A stretch of DNA of 64,000 nt, taken from contig JADJYV010000007.1 of the NCBI GenBank assembly GCA_016719575.1, positions 1 through 64,000 on the forward strand, written 5' to 3'. Source of the DNA: Pseudobdellovibrionaceae bacterium. GTDB lineage: Bacteria; Bdellovibrionota; Bdellovibrionia; Bdellovibrionales; Bdellovibrionaceae. The notes beneath the pieces are model-generated. The model was not told the DNA's origin. It was given only the letters and a program-made list of their open reading frames with translations, and did no database searches. Made by a program: the position numbers and the translations under genes. Below, piece after piece: positions 54,891 through 64,000 of this stretch; position 1 is the first letter of the stretch, and every line of letters starts with the position of its first letter.

Positions 54891-57030
54891 AGCTGGCGAC
54901 ACCATGGTGGGCGCCTCTGGCGATGGTGGCAATGATATTACCAACGCTGGCAATATCACTATGGCGGCTAACAAATATCTTGGTCTTTCTGCAAACTCTA
55001 CTAACGGCACGGTTGCAGGACAGTTGTGGTACGATGCGGGTACGATCAAGTACTACGACGGTTCTACGACTAAATCTCTTGGTGTTGCGGGAGCCGGTAT
55101 TACCAATATGAATGGTCTTACGGCGGGCACTCAGAGTTTTGTTACTGGTAGTGCCGGTACCGACTTTAATATTTCTTCTGCGGGCTCTGATCACACCTTT
55201 AATATCCCAACGGCTTCTGCAACGAATCGCGGAGCTTTGTCCTCTGCTGATTGGACAACATTTAACGCCAAACAATCTTCAACCTTGGCGGATGCAAAGG
55301 TTTGGGTCGGTAATTCGGGCAATGCGGCAACGGCAGTTTCAATCTCTGGCGATGCGAGTGTTGCTAACACCGGAGCTCTAACTCTAGCGACTTCGGGAGT
55401 AACTGCGGGAACTTACTCGAAAGTCACTGTCGATGCAAAAGGTCGCGTAACTACTGGAAGCTCGATTGCTTCTTCTGATATCACCGCAGCTCTTGGCTTT
55501 ACTCCGGTCAACAAAGCTGGCGATGTGATGCTTGGTAACTTGAGTCTTTCCTCTGTCACTTCTGATCCAGCGGGTCTCGTTGCTGGCGACGAAGGTAAGA
55601 TGTGGTACCGCTCTGATTTAAATACTATTCGGTATTGGGACGGCGCTGCTGCGGTCTCTCTCGGTGTTGCTGGTAGCGGGATTACGAATATGAACGGCCT
55701 TACTGCCAGCACTCAGAGCTTTGTGCTTGGCACTGCTGGCACTGATGTGGCGATTTCTTCTACGGGTTCCGCTCATACTTTCGATATCCCCACCGCTTCT
55801 GCAACGAAGCGCGGAGCTTTGTCTTCTGCCGACTGGTCAACGTTTAATGCGAAACAAGGATCTACTCTGAACTCAGCTCAGATCTGGGTTGGTAACTCTG
55901 GCAATGCAGCCACCGCGGTGACCATGTCCGGTGATGCCACCCTAGATAATGCGGGTGCCCTCGCAATCGGCGCAGGTAAAATCACAGCTCCAATGCTGAG
56001 CACTGGCGGCGTGAATGCGGCCACTTCGGGTGTCATCATCGCAGGAGCTACTGGTAATTTAGTCAACTTTGCCTGCTCAACATCAGGTCATGTATTGAAG
56101 TGGTCAGTAACAGGATGGTCTTGTGCTTATCCAGATCCTTCTCTTCCAACACTTGCTAACGGAAAAATCTGGGTTGGTAACTCTGGCAATGCAGCGACTG
56201 AAGTCACGATGTCTGGTGATGTTGCTATCGATAATGCGGGAGTTTCAAGTCTTTCAACTACTGGAGTGACTGCGGGGACTTATTCTAAGGTCGTTGTTGA
56301 TGCTAAAGGCCGTGTCACTGCAAGTGCTTCGTTAAGTGCCGCTGATATCAACACGGCTCTGACCTACACTCCGGTGAACAAAGCTGGCGACACTATGGTG
56401 GGCGCTCTTGCAATGGGTGGCAATGATCTTACCAATGCTGGCAACATCACTATGGCGGCTAACAAATATCTTGGCCTTTCTGCAAACTCTACTAACGGTA
56501 CTGTTGCAGGACAGTTGTGGTACGATGCGGGTACGATCAAGTACTACGATGGTTCTACGACTAAATCTCTTGGTGTTGCGGGAGCCGGTATTACCAATAT
56601 GAATGGTCTTACGGCGGGCACTCAGAGTTTTGCAATCGGAACTTCTGGCAATTCTCGAGTTTTGTTTCTGCAACATCAACTCACACTCTCAATATCCCAA
56701 TGGCTTCCTGCAGCTGTCCTGCCGGTCTTATCAGTAAAACGGACTACGATTCTTTTAATGCCAAACAATCTTCAACCTTGGCTGATGCAAGGTCTGGGTG
56801 GAGTAACTCCGGCAACACCGCAACCGCTGTGTCTATATCTGGCGATGCTAGTATTGCTAACACCGGAGCACTAACCCTAGCGACTTCAGGAGTGACTGCG
56901 GGGACTTACTCGAAAGTCACTGTCGATGCTAAGGGCCGTGTCACTGTGGGAAGCTCGATTGCTTCTTCTGATATCACCGCAGCTCTTGGCTTTACTCCGG
57001 TGAACAAAGCTGGCGATGTGATGCTTGGTA
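52527..57030. repeat. Long-period tandem repeats, about 1,491 bp per unit
   Basis: The anchor AACAAAGCTGGCGATGTGATG occurs at 52527, 54018, 55510 and 57003 (spacing 1,491-1,493). The extra bases fit the inserted bases that break the frame. Units are nearly identical over long stretches. Confidence 0.85.
54826..56874 (+). CDS. Giant repeat fibre protein, second frame
   Basis: Continues the same repeats after the shift at about 54835 (AASDVTSALTYTPVNKAGDT and on). A local pair of compensating shifts alters GALAMGG to GASGDGG near 54915. Order is lost again at about 56640, where the sequence should run FAIGTSG then a beta strand ISSATSTHTLNIPMAS. Confidence 0.75.
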   Translation: MLEAAIAASDVTSALTYTPVNKAGDTMVGASGDGGNDITNAGNITMAANKYLGLSANSTNGTVAGQLWYDAGTIKYYDGSTTKSLGVAGAGITNMNGLTAGTQSFVTGSAGTDFNISSAGSDHTFNIPTASATNRGALSSADWTTFNAKQSSTLADAKVWVGNSGNAATAVSISGDASVANTGALTLATSGVTAGTYSKVTVDAKGRVTTGSSIASSDITAALGFTPVNKAGDVMLGNLSLSSVTSDPAGLVAGDEGKMWYRSDLNTIRYWDGAAAVSLGVAGSGITNMNGLTASTQSFVLGTAGTDVAISSTGSAHTFDIPTASATKRGALSSADWSTFNAKQGSTLNSAQIWVGNSGNAATAVTMSGDATLDNAGALAIGAGKITAPMLSTGGVNAATSGVIIAGATGNLVNFACSTSGHVLKWSVTGWSCAYPDPSLPTLANGKIWVGNSGNAATEVTMSGDVAIDNAGVSSLSTTGVTAGTYSKVVVDAKGRVTASASLSAADINTALTYTPVNKAGDTMVGALAMGGNDLTNAGNITMAANKYLGLSANSTNGTVAGQLWYDAGTIKYYDGSTTKSLGVAGAGITNMNGLTAGTQSFAIGTSGNSRVLFLQHQLTLSISQWLPAAVLPVLSVKRTTILLMPNNLQPWLMQGLGGVTPATPQPLCLYLAMLVLLTPEH

Positions 57031-57092
57031 ACTTGAGTCTTTCCTCTGTCACTTCTGATCCAGCGGGTCTCGTTGCTGGCGACGGAAGGTAA
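56700..57092 (+). CDS. Giant repeat fibre protein, third short frame
   Basis: 130 residues linking the second and fourth frames (AGLISKTDYDSFNAKQSSTL ... NKAGDVMLGNLSLSSVTSDP). It ends at GACGGAAGG near 57085 where sister copies have GACGAAGG, so one extra G ends it. Confidence 0.7.
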   Translation: MASCSCPAGLISKTDYDSFNAKQSSTLADARSGWSNSGNTATAVSISGDASIANTGALTLATSGVTAGTYSKVTVDAKGRVTVGSSIASSDITAALGFTPVNKAGDVMLGNLSLSSVTSDPAGLVAGDGR

Positions 57093-60000
57093 AATGTGGT
57101 ATCGCTCAGATTTAAATACTATTCGGTATTGGGACGGCGCTGCTGCGGTCTCTCTCGGAGTTGCTGGTAGCGGGATTACGAATATGAACGGCCTTACTGC
57201 CAGCACTCAGAGCTTTGTGCTTGGCACTGCAGGCACTGATATCGGTATCAGCTCTGCAGGTTCAGCGCATACATTTGATATCCCCACCGCTTCTGCAACA
57301 AAGCGCGGAGCTCTTTCTTCTGCTGACTGGTCAACGTTTAATAGCAAAATGTCGAACTCGCTTGCGTCTACTCAGGTATGGGTTGGTAACGCTTCTGGCG
57401 TTGCTGGCGCAGTTGCACTCTCTGGTGATATCTCTTCAATCACCAATGCCGGTGTGGTTACTGTTGATAAAACCACAACTGCTCAAGCTAACAAAATTCT
57501 TGCACTCGATGGCTCTAGTGTTGCCGTTACTAAAGGCAACCAACTGAATGGCGCTACTTCTGGCTCTTTGACTCTGATGCCTGCCGCAGTGACCACGAAC
57601 TACTCTCTGACTTTCCCTGGAGCACAAGGGGCTTCGGGACAAGTTCTTTCGAACAATGGCTCTGGTGTGCTCTCTTGGGCAACGGCCATGACCAACTCAC
57701 TCACCTCTGCCAATATCTGGGTGGGTAACTCGGGCAATGCTGCAACCGCCGTGTCTATGTCTGGTGATGCGACAATGTCAAATGCCGGAGTGGTCACTCT
57801 TGCTAACAGCGGAGTCACTGCGGGAACATACGCGAAGGTTTCTGTTGATGCTAAAGGCCGCGTGATCGCAAGTGCTTCGTTAAGTGCTGCCGATATAAAT
57901 ACCGCTCTGACTTACACTCCAGTGAACAAAGCTGGCGACACTATGGTGGGTGCGCTCGCGATGGGTGCTTTCGACATCACCAATACTGGTAACATCACTA
58001 TGGCGGCCAACAAGTATCTTGGTCTTTCTGCAAACTCTACTAACGGCACGGTTGCAGGACAGATGTGGTACGATTCTGGAACAATCAAATACTACGATGG
58101 TTCTACTACTAAATCTTTGGGCGTTGCAGGAGCTGGCATTACAAGCCTAAACGGTCTCTCTGCTGGAACTCAAAGCTTTGTGCTTGGCACTGCTGGTACT
58201 GATATCGGTATCAGCTCTGCAGGTTCAGCGCATACATTTGATATCCCCACCGCTTCTGCAACAAAGCGCGGAGCTCTTTCTTCTGCTGACTGGTCAACGT
58301 TTAATAGCAAAATGTCGAACTCACTGACTTCAGCCAATATCTGGGTTGGTAACTCGGGCAACGCCGCAACTGCCGTGTCTATGTCTGGCGATGCGACGAT
58401 ATCAAATGCCGGTGTGGTCACTGTTGATAAAACAACGACGGCTCAGGCTAACAAAATTCTTGCACTCGATGGCTCAAGTGTTGCCGTTACTAAGGGCAAC
58501 CAACTGAACGGCGCTACTTCTGGCTCCTTGACTCTAATGCCTGCTGCTGTGACTACGAACTACTCTCTGACTTTCCCTGGAGCACAAGGGGCTTCGGGAC
58601 AGGTTCTCTCGAACAATGGCGCAGGAGTTCTCTCTTGGGCTAGTGCCATGACCAACTCACTCACCTCTGCAAACATTTGGGTGGGTAACTCTGGCAATGC
58701 CGCAACTGCGGTGTCTATGTCTGGCGATGCGACGATGTCAAATGCCGGTGTGGTCACTCTTGCTAACAGCGGAGTCACTGCGGGAACATACGCGAAGGTT
58801 TCTGTTGATGCTAAAGGCCGCGTGATTGCAAGTGCTTCGTTAAGTGCTGCCGATATCAACACCGCTCTGACTTACACTCCAGTCAACAAAGCTGGCGACA
58901 CTATGGTGGGTGCTCTGGCGATGGGTGGCAATGATCTTACAAACGCAGGTAACATCACTATGGCGGCCAACAAGTATCTTGGTCTTTCTGCAAACTCTAC
59001 TAACGGCACGGTTGCAGGACAGATGTGGTATGACTCTGGAACGATCAAGTACTACGATGGTTCTACTACTAAATCTTTGGGCGTTGCAGGAGCTGGCATC
59101 ACAAGCCTAAACGGTCTTTCTGCTGGAACTCAGAGTTTTGTGCTTGGCACTGCTGGAACTGATATCGGTATCAGCTCTGCGGGTTCAGCGCATACATTTG
59201 ATATCCCCACCGCTTCTGCAACAAAGCGCGGAGCTCTTTCTTCTGCTGACTGGTCAACGTTTAATAGCAAAATGTCGAACTCGCTTGCGTCTACTCAGGT
59301 ATGGGTTGGTAACTCGGGCAACGCCGCAACCGCGGTGTCTATGTCTGGCGATGCGACGATATCAAATGCCGGTGTAGTAACTGTTGATAAAACCACAACG
59401 GCTCAAGCTAACAAAATTCTTGCACTCGATGGCTCTAGCGTGGCCGTCACTAAGGGCAACCAACTGAACGGCGCTACTTCTGGCTCTTTGACTCTGATGC
59501 CTGCTGCAGTGACTACGAACTACTCTCTGACTTTCCCTGGAGCACAAGGGGCTTCCGGACAAGTTCTTTCGAACAATGGCTCTGGTGTGCTCTCTTGGGC
59601 TAGCGCCATGACCAACTCACTCACCTCTGCAAACATTTGGGTGGGTAACTCTGGCAATGCCGCAACTGCGGTGTCTATGTCTGGTGATGCGACGATGTCA
59701 AATGCTGGTGTGGTCACTCTTGCTAACAGCGGAGTCACTGCGGGAACATACGCGAAGGTTTCTGTTGATGCTAAAGGCCGTGTGATCGCAAGTGCTTCGT
59801 TAAATGCTGCTGATATAAATACCGCTCTGACTTACACTCCGGTGAACAAAGCTGGCGACACTATGGTGGGTGCGCTCGCAATGGGTGCTTTTGACATCAC
59901 CAATACTGGTAATATCACTATGGCGGCCAACAAGTATCTTGGTCTTTCTGCAAATTCTACTAACGGCACGGTTGCAGGACAGATGTGGTACGATTCTGGA

Positions 60001-62514
60001 ACAATCAAGTATTACGATGGTTCTACTACTAAATCTTTGGGCGTTGCAGGAGCTGGCATCACAAGCCTAAACGGTCTCTCTGCTGGAACACAAAGCTTTG
60101 TACTTGGTACTGCAGGCACTGATATCGGTATCAGCTCTGCAGGTTCAGCGCATACATTCGATATCCCCACCGCTTCTGCAACAAAGCGCGGAGCTCTGTC
60201 TTCTGCTGACTGGTCAACGTTCAATAGCAAAATGTCGAACTCGCTTGCGTCTACTCAGGTATGGGTTGGTAACGCTTCTGGCGTTGCTGGCGCAGTTGCG
60301 CTCTCTGGTGATATCTCTTCGATCACTAATGCCGGTGTGGTTACTGCTAATAAAACAACAACTGCTCAATCGAATAAATTGCTCTCTCTTGATGGTTCCG
60401 GTGTTGCTGCCACCATGGGCAACCAACTGAATGGCGCTACTTCTGGCTCTTTGACTCTGATGCCTGCTGCTGTGACCACGAACTACTCTCTGACTTTCCC
60501 AGGAGCACAAGGGGCTTCGGGGCAAGTTCTCTCGAACAATGGCGCAGGAGTTCTCTCTTGGGCTAGTGCCATGACCAACTCACTCACCTCTGCAAACATT
60601 TGGGTTGGTAACTCCGGCAATGCTGCAACTGCGGTGTCGATGTCTGGTGATGCGACAATGTCAAATGCCGGTGTGGTCACTCTTGCTAACAGCGGAGTCA
60701 CTGCGGGAACATACGCGAAGGTTTCTGTTGATGCTAAAGGCCGCGTGATCGCAAGTGCTTCGTTAAGTGCTGCTGACATCAATACCGCTCTGACTTACAC
60801 TCCAGTGAACAAAGCTGGCGACACTATGGCAGGTGCTCTGGCGATGGGCACAAACAATATTACCAACACTGGTAACATCACCATGGCAGCGAACAAGTAC
60901 TTTACTCTTTCAGCGAATACAACGAATGGCACTACTGCAGGACAAATGTGGTACGATACTGGCACGATCAAGTATTATGACGGCAGCGTCGTGAAGTCTT
61001 TGGGCGTTGCAGGAACCGGGATCACTACCTTGAACGGTCTATCGACTGCTACACAAAGCTTTGTGCTTGGCACTGCAGGCACTGATATCGGCATCAGTTC
61101 TGCGGGTTCAGCGCATACATTCGATATCCCCACCGCTTCTGCAACAAAGCGCGGAGCTCTTTCTTCTGCTGACTGGTCAACGTTTAATAGCAAGATGTCG
61201 AACTCTCTGACTTCAGCTAATATCTGGGTTGGTAACTCGGGCAACGCCGCAACTGCCGTGTCTATGTCTGGCGATGCGACGATGTCAAATGCAGGTGTTG
61301 TGACTCTTGCAACATCTGGTGTGACTGCAGGATCTTACGCGAAAGTCTCTGTTGATGCCAAAGGCCGCGTGATCGCAGGTCTTTCGATGACCTCTTCAGA
61401 TATCACGACAGCTCTCGGATTTACACCTGCAGGTGCAGCGACTGCGTTTGTCCAAAATGGAAATATCTTTGGAGCCACGGCGGTCCTTGGAACAAACGAT
61501 GCAAACAGTCTTGCATTTGAAACGAACAACAGCACCAAAATGACAATTCTAAGTGGCGGAAACGTCGGCATAGGGACAACAACTCCTGGCTCTAAACTTG
61601 AAGTCGCTGGAAATATCACAGGATATAATAGCGGTGTCGCATTAGACGCACTTATCGAAGCTAAGCATTTTTCTAAAAATGTTTACAACTCTGGGTTATT
61701 CAATTTTCTGAGAGCTCGCGGCACATCGGCCTCACCGACCCAACCACTGAGTGGAGATCAGATGGGCGGTATTCGAGCCCAAAATGCTGTAAATCCGAAT
61801 TCATGGCCTGGTATTTACTTTTATGCGTCAGAAAATCACTCAGCTTCTGCTCAAGGAATGCAAATCACTTTTCAAACAACACCGAACGGCACAACGGGTG
61901 GTGTTGACAGAATGAAAATCGAACAAAACGGCAACGTTGGCATTGGGAATATGAACCCACTTCGGCCCCTGGTCGTTACCGGCGATGCTGCGCCAGGGGC
62001 TTGGCACGACCAGGTGCCACAACTTCGGATAGAAGGAGCGACTAACTCAAACAAATGGCTTGGGCTCGGGGTAAATACAACGGCAACACCAAACTATGCA
62101 TTTATTGTTTCATCTGAGACTACCGTCGCTCAGAGAGCTCTTGTGATCAATCCCGAAGGCGGAAACGTCGGCATAGGCACGACAAGTCCCGATGAACAAC
62201 TGACCCTCGCTGATAGCGGAAAAATCAGACTGAATAAAAATTCAGACTACACAAACCTTTCCTCTGGCGACTGGGGTCTTCATATCGAGACATCTCAGAT
62301 TGCTGGCGGCAAGTTGCGAATTGGTGAGAGCTGGGGTGAGATGGGTATTAGTATGTGGGACAGCCCGACCCCTTACGAAATTCTAATTGGTGGAGGAGCA
62401 GGAAAGGGCGTTGGAATTTCCGGCAATAATAAGACCCGATGGCAAACAATGGACTTTATGTTGCAAGTTCGAACAACGTTGGTATCGGCACCACAACTCC
62501 TGGCCAAAAACTAA
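57073..62514 (+). CDS. Giant repeat fibre protein, fourth frame
   Basis: 1,813 residues. Four tandem 320-residue units (see repeat at 57925) and then the distal part: FETNNSTKMTILSGGNVGIG, TTTPGSKLEVAGNITG, a second and third NVGIG unit, and an SGDWGLHIETSQIAGG region. VGIGTTTPGxKLxVxG repeats are usual before the C-terminal chaperone or adhesion domain of such fibres. Frame lost near 62440. Confidence 0.8.
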   Translation: MLATEGKMWYRSDLNTIRYWDGAAAVSLGVAGSGITNMNGLTASTQSFVLGTAGTDIGISSAGSAHTFDIPTASATKRGALSSADWSTFNSKMSNSLASTQVWVGNASGVAGAVALSGDISSITNAGVVTVDKTTTAQANKILALDGSSVAVTKGNQLNGATSGSLTLMPAAVTTNYSLTFPGAQGASGQVLSNNGSGVLSWATAMTNSLTSANIWVGNSGNAATAVSMSGDATMSNAGVVTLANSGVTAGTYAKVSVDAKGRVIASASLSAADINTALTYTPVNKAGDTMVGALAMGAFDITNTGNITMAANKYLGLSANSTNGTVAGQMWYDSGTIKYYDGSTTKSLGVAGAGITSLNGLSAGTQSFVLGTAGTDIGISSAGSAHTFDIPTASATKRGALSSADWSTFNSKMSNSLTSANIWVGNSGNAATAVSMSGDATISNAGVVTVDKTTTAQANKILALDGSSVAVTKGNQLNGATSGSLTLMPAAVTTNYSLTFPGAQGASGQVLSNNGAGVLSWASAMTNSLTSANIWVGNSGNAATAVSMSGDATMSNAGVVTLANSGVTAGTYAKVSVDAKGRVIASASLSAADINTALTYTPVNKAGDTMVGALAMGGNDLTNAGNITMAANKYLGLSANSTNGTVAGQMWYDSGTIKYYDGSTTKSLGVAGAGITSLNGLSAGTQSFVLGTAGTDIGISSAGSAHTFDIPTASATKRGALSSADWSTFNSKMSNSLASTQVWVGNSGNAATAVSMSGDATISNAGVVTVDKTTTAQANKILALDGSSVAVTKGNQLNGATSGSLTLMPAAVTTNYSLTFPGAQGASGQVLSNNGSGVLSWASAMTNSLTSANIWVGNSGNAATAVSMSGDATMSNAGVVTLANSGVTAGTYAKVSVDAKGRVIASASLNAADINTALTYTPVNKAGDTMVGALAMGAFDITNTGNITMAANKYLGLSANSTNGTVAGQMWYDSGTIKYYDGSTTKSLGVAGAGITSLNGLSAGTQSFVLGTAGTDIGISSAGSAHTFDIPTASATKRGALSSADWSTFNSKMSNSLASTQVWVGNASGVAGAVALSGDISSITNAGVVTANKTTTAQSNKLLSLDGSGVAATMGNQLNGATSGSLTLMPAAVTTNYSLTFPGAQGASGQVLSNNGAGVLSWASAMTNSLTSANIWVGNSGNAATAVSMSGDATMSNAGVVTLANSGVTAGTYAKVSVDAKGRVIASASLSAADINTALTYTPVNKAGDTMAGALAMGTNNITNTGNITMAANKYFTLSANTTNGTTAGQMWYDTGTIKYYDGSVVKSLGVAGTGITTLNGLSTATQSFVLGTAGTDIGISSAGSAHTFDIPTASATKRGALSSADWSTFNSKMSNSLTSANIWVGNSGNAATAVSMSGDATMSNAGVVTLATSGVTAGSYAKVSVDAKGRVIAGLSMTSSDITTALGFTPAGAATAFVQNGNIFGATAVLGTNDANSLAFETNNSTKMTILSGGNVGIGTTTPGSKLEVAGNITGYNSGVALDALIEAKHFSKNVYNSGLFNFLRARGTSASPTQPLSGDQMGGIRAQNAVNPNSWPGIYFYASENHSASAQGMQITFQTTPNGTTGGVDRMKIEQNGNVGIGNMNPLRPLVVTGDAAPGAWHDQVPQLRIEGATNSNKWLGLGVNTTATPNYAFIVSSETTVAQRALVINPEGGNVGIGTTSPDEQLTLADSGKIRLNKNSDYTNLSSGDWGLHIETSQIAGGKLRIGESWGEMGISMWDSPTPYEILIGGGAGKGVGISGNNKTRWQTMDFMLQVRTTLVSAPQLLAKN
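57925..61200. repeat. Tandem repeats of 960 bp (320 codons)
   Basis: The anchor AACAAAGCTGGCGACACTATG occurs at 57925, 58885, 59845 and 60808 (spacing 960, 960, 963). All spacings are multiples of three, so the frame is kept. Units alternate between two variants (ALAMGAFDITNTG and ALAMGGNDLTNAG), which suggests a longer duplication of two units. Confidence 0.9.
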
Positions 62515-62846
62515 CAGTCGCCGGCACTATCGAATCCACTAGCGGTGGAATCAAACTGCCGGATGCAACAACCTTAAAAAGTACTGGAGAACTCCTTATT
62601 GTTGATGAAAAGCCTGCCAACACTGCCGGTGGCACATTTACAAGCGGTTCTTGGCAAACTAGAACACTTAACACCACACGGTTTAACACAATACCGGGAG
62701 CCTCACTCGCAAGCAACCAGATCACTCTACCCGCAGGGACGTATTATGTTAGAGCTGTGGCCCCCACTGGAGAACCCTCTGTCTGGGAACACAAAGCAAT
62801 TTTATACAATGTAACTGGATCTGCCAAGGCGCAAGTTTTTTTCTAG
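62439..62846 (+). CDS. Giant repeat fibre protein, C-terminal fragment cut by an IS
   Basis: 135 residues: MANNGLYVASSNNVGIGTTT, PGQKLTVAG, then SGSWQTRTLNTTRFN and ITLPAGTYYVRAVAPTGEPS, WEHKAILYNVTGSAKA. The end QVFF and stop come just before the IS256-type transposase, so the last part of the domain is missing. Confidence 0.75.
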   Translation: MANNGLYVASSNNVGIGTTTPGQKLTVAGTIESTSGGIKLPDATTLKSTGELLIVDEKPANTAGGTFTSGSWQTRTLNTTRFNTIPGASLASNQITLPAGTYYVRAVAPTGEPSVWEHKAILYNVTGSAKAQVFF

Positions 62847-62857
62847 TTGATTTTCGA

Positions 62858-64000
62858 TCATGACGCACGCTTCAATTCGACTGTTGTTTGGATTTCTTTT
62901 TGGTTTAATTTCTTCATTGAAATTCTAAGCTCCTTCAAAAACTTGTGGCCTTTCACTGTCCGCAGTCGAGGTTCAATTTCCATCATCGCCGTTGCCACCC
63001 ATCTCTGACGTTGATTGCTGTTTTGCCATCGATCCACTCGATCCGTATGAGCGCCAAGTTGGCGATTCACATTCTCGATGCAATTGGTGGTTTTAAAACT
63101 CTCACCGAGTTCAACGAAAAGTCCTAGCTTATGAAGAGTCAATGTCTCCTCAAAACCCTCGTCCAGACTGGAAACTGCGCTTTGATTGATGAGCTGAAGC
63201 TCGCGTCGAATAGCCTGCAACCTCTTTTTTGCCTTTTCATAGGTGGTCTGCTGATAAGCCGACTGAAGCTTCTTTCGAAAAGGATCCTGATGCTTTTTGT
63301 CGAGATAGCTCACCACATTTTCTCGTTTATGCCACTGACACCTCTGAATCACTGCCTTGCCGCCCATGATATCCTTGATCCCCTTGTAAAGACCTTTGCC
63401 GCCGTCCACAATAAACAAAATCTCACTCTCCAGATTCAACCCTCGATCCATCAAGCTTCGCAAAAACTCACGACACACCGATTGATTCTCAGTTCCGGTC
63501 TCAACGAAGCCCAAAAGTACCTTCGCGCCTTCAATAGTTACCCCAAGGGCGATCACGATCTCGTTCTCGGCGAACCATTTCCCATCAATAAAAATGGCCA
63601 CAATGTCGTGAGAACTCAGATCCCTCTCCGTAAACTCCTGAAGTTTCTTTGCTGAGGCCCGAATGAATCGACGACACACCGAGGTCTTCTTTATTCCAAA
63701 CGTCTCTGGAACATGCACCGCGGCCTTCTCGTAGTTTCTCTGGCTCATGCCATGAATAACCCGACTTAACGCCATATCATCAACCAACTGCGGGCTCTGC
63801 AGCCCCTCATAGCTTCGCAGCTGAACCTCCGTATTTGTCCTGAGATTCCTTGCCCTGGGTACCATGACTGATACCTTCTGGTCTCCCAGGAACACGGAAC
63901 CTGGATTCTCGCCCCAGCGCTTAACTTCACCACCTCGGCTGTATCGCTCGCCAACCAGCTCAATAATCTCCCGTTGAAGCTCCTCTTCGACGGCCTTAAG
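62858..64000 (-). CDS. IS256-family (mutator) transposase, 5' end outside window
   Basis: The frame is open from the window edge (LKAVEEELQREIIELVGERY) to a TGA at 62858, about 380 residues. DDE residues: IFIDGKWF (Asp), FIVDGGKGL (Asp), and Glu in NCIENVNRQ; RCQWHKRENVVSYL is the mutator C..H signature. Full IS256-type enzymes are about 400 residues, so little is missing. It is inserted at the 3' end of the fibre gene, in the opposite direction. Confidence 0.92.
   Translation of the reverse strand, partial: LKAVEEELQREIIELVGERYSRGGEVKRWGENPGSVFLGDQKVSVMVPRARNLRTNTEVQLRSYEGLQSPQLVDDMALSRVIHGMSQRNYEKAAVHVPETFGIKKTSVCRRFIRASAKKLQEFTERDLSSHDIVAIFIDGKWFAENEIVIALGVTIEGAKVLLGFVETGTENQSVCREFLRSLMDRGLNLESEILFIVDGGKGLYKGIKDIMGGKAVIQRCQWHKRENVVSYLDKKHQDPFRKKLQSAYQQTTYEKAKKRLQAIRRELQLINQSAVSSLDEGFEETLTLHKLGLFVELGESFKTTNCIENVNRQLGAHTDRVDRWQNSNQRQRWVATAMMEIEPRLRTVKGHKFLKELRISMKKLNQKEIQTTVELKRAS

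Noticed and set aside
57925..61200. CRISPR-like regular repeats
   Set aside because: Units are 960 bp, in-frame coding repeats; there are no short repeats with unique spacers and no cas genes.
51297..62846. Many antisense frames of 60-220 residues in the fibre gene
   Set aside because: They repeat with the same period as the fibre units and come from codon bias of the opposite strand.

Overview
The window looks like a chromosome segment of a Bdellovibrio-like bacterium (phylum Bdellovibrionota; inferred). The signs are a very long secreted fibre-type protein built from Gly/Ser/Ala repeats ending in VGIGTTTP units, an AgmX/PglI-type protein, many small secreted proteins and lipoproteins, c-type cytochromes, and a Gram-negative mla/lol envelope operon. 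Nothing here fixes the genus.

Layout. 1-2.1 kb: murI (partial), a GMP reductase/IMPDH-type gene, a membrane protein and tRNA-Leu(TAA). 2.1-6.6 kb: a small element at the 3' end of tRNA-Leu with a large serine recombinase (one frameshift), a structured non-coding stretch, a small HTH protein and an esterase-type hydrolase. 6.7-12.3 kb: secreted proteins, gene remnants, and a three-gene c-type cytochrome/outer-membrane barrel cluster. 12.3-19.9 kb: two phospholipase-D-like secreted proteins, an alpha/beta hydrolase, rsmG and a P-loop kinase-like gene. 19.9-32.0 kb: conserved core genes (hflX, an RRM protein, M13 peptidase, lysA, an M14 amidase, dapD, then ridA-ydcF-mlaE-mlaF-mlaD-lolC/E on the minus strand). 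Almost every gene here carries frameshifts, mostly in homopolymers, so base-level indel errors in the sequence are a serious possibility. 32.1-39.1 kb: a second, larger element at the 3' end of tRNA-Ala(GGC) with a related serine recombinase, long inverted repeats, a Replic_Relax-like protein, a VirD4/TraG-type coupling ATPase, small membrane proteins and a divergent sigma-like regulator. 39.1-51.1 kb: accessory DNA with an intact-ended IS (8-bp target duplication), a 48-bp direct repeat bracketing about 5.9 kb, an XRE/membrane-protein pair, and an ECF sigma/anti-sigma/S41-protease operon. 51.3-62.8 kb: a giant repeat fibre gene split by frameshifts and cut off at its 3' end by an IS256-family transposase that runs off the window.

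The most unusual biology is the pair of serine-recombinase elements. Both abut a tRNA 3' end and share the DNA just inside the junction. In both, the recombinase frame runs across the junction into the antisense of the tRNA, so the protein tail is set by the integration site. The larger one carries a coupling protein and oriT-like hairpins but no visible relaxase. The S41 protease of the sigma-factor operon has Cys at the nucleophile position instead of Ser.
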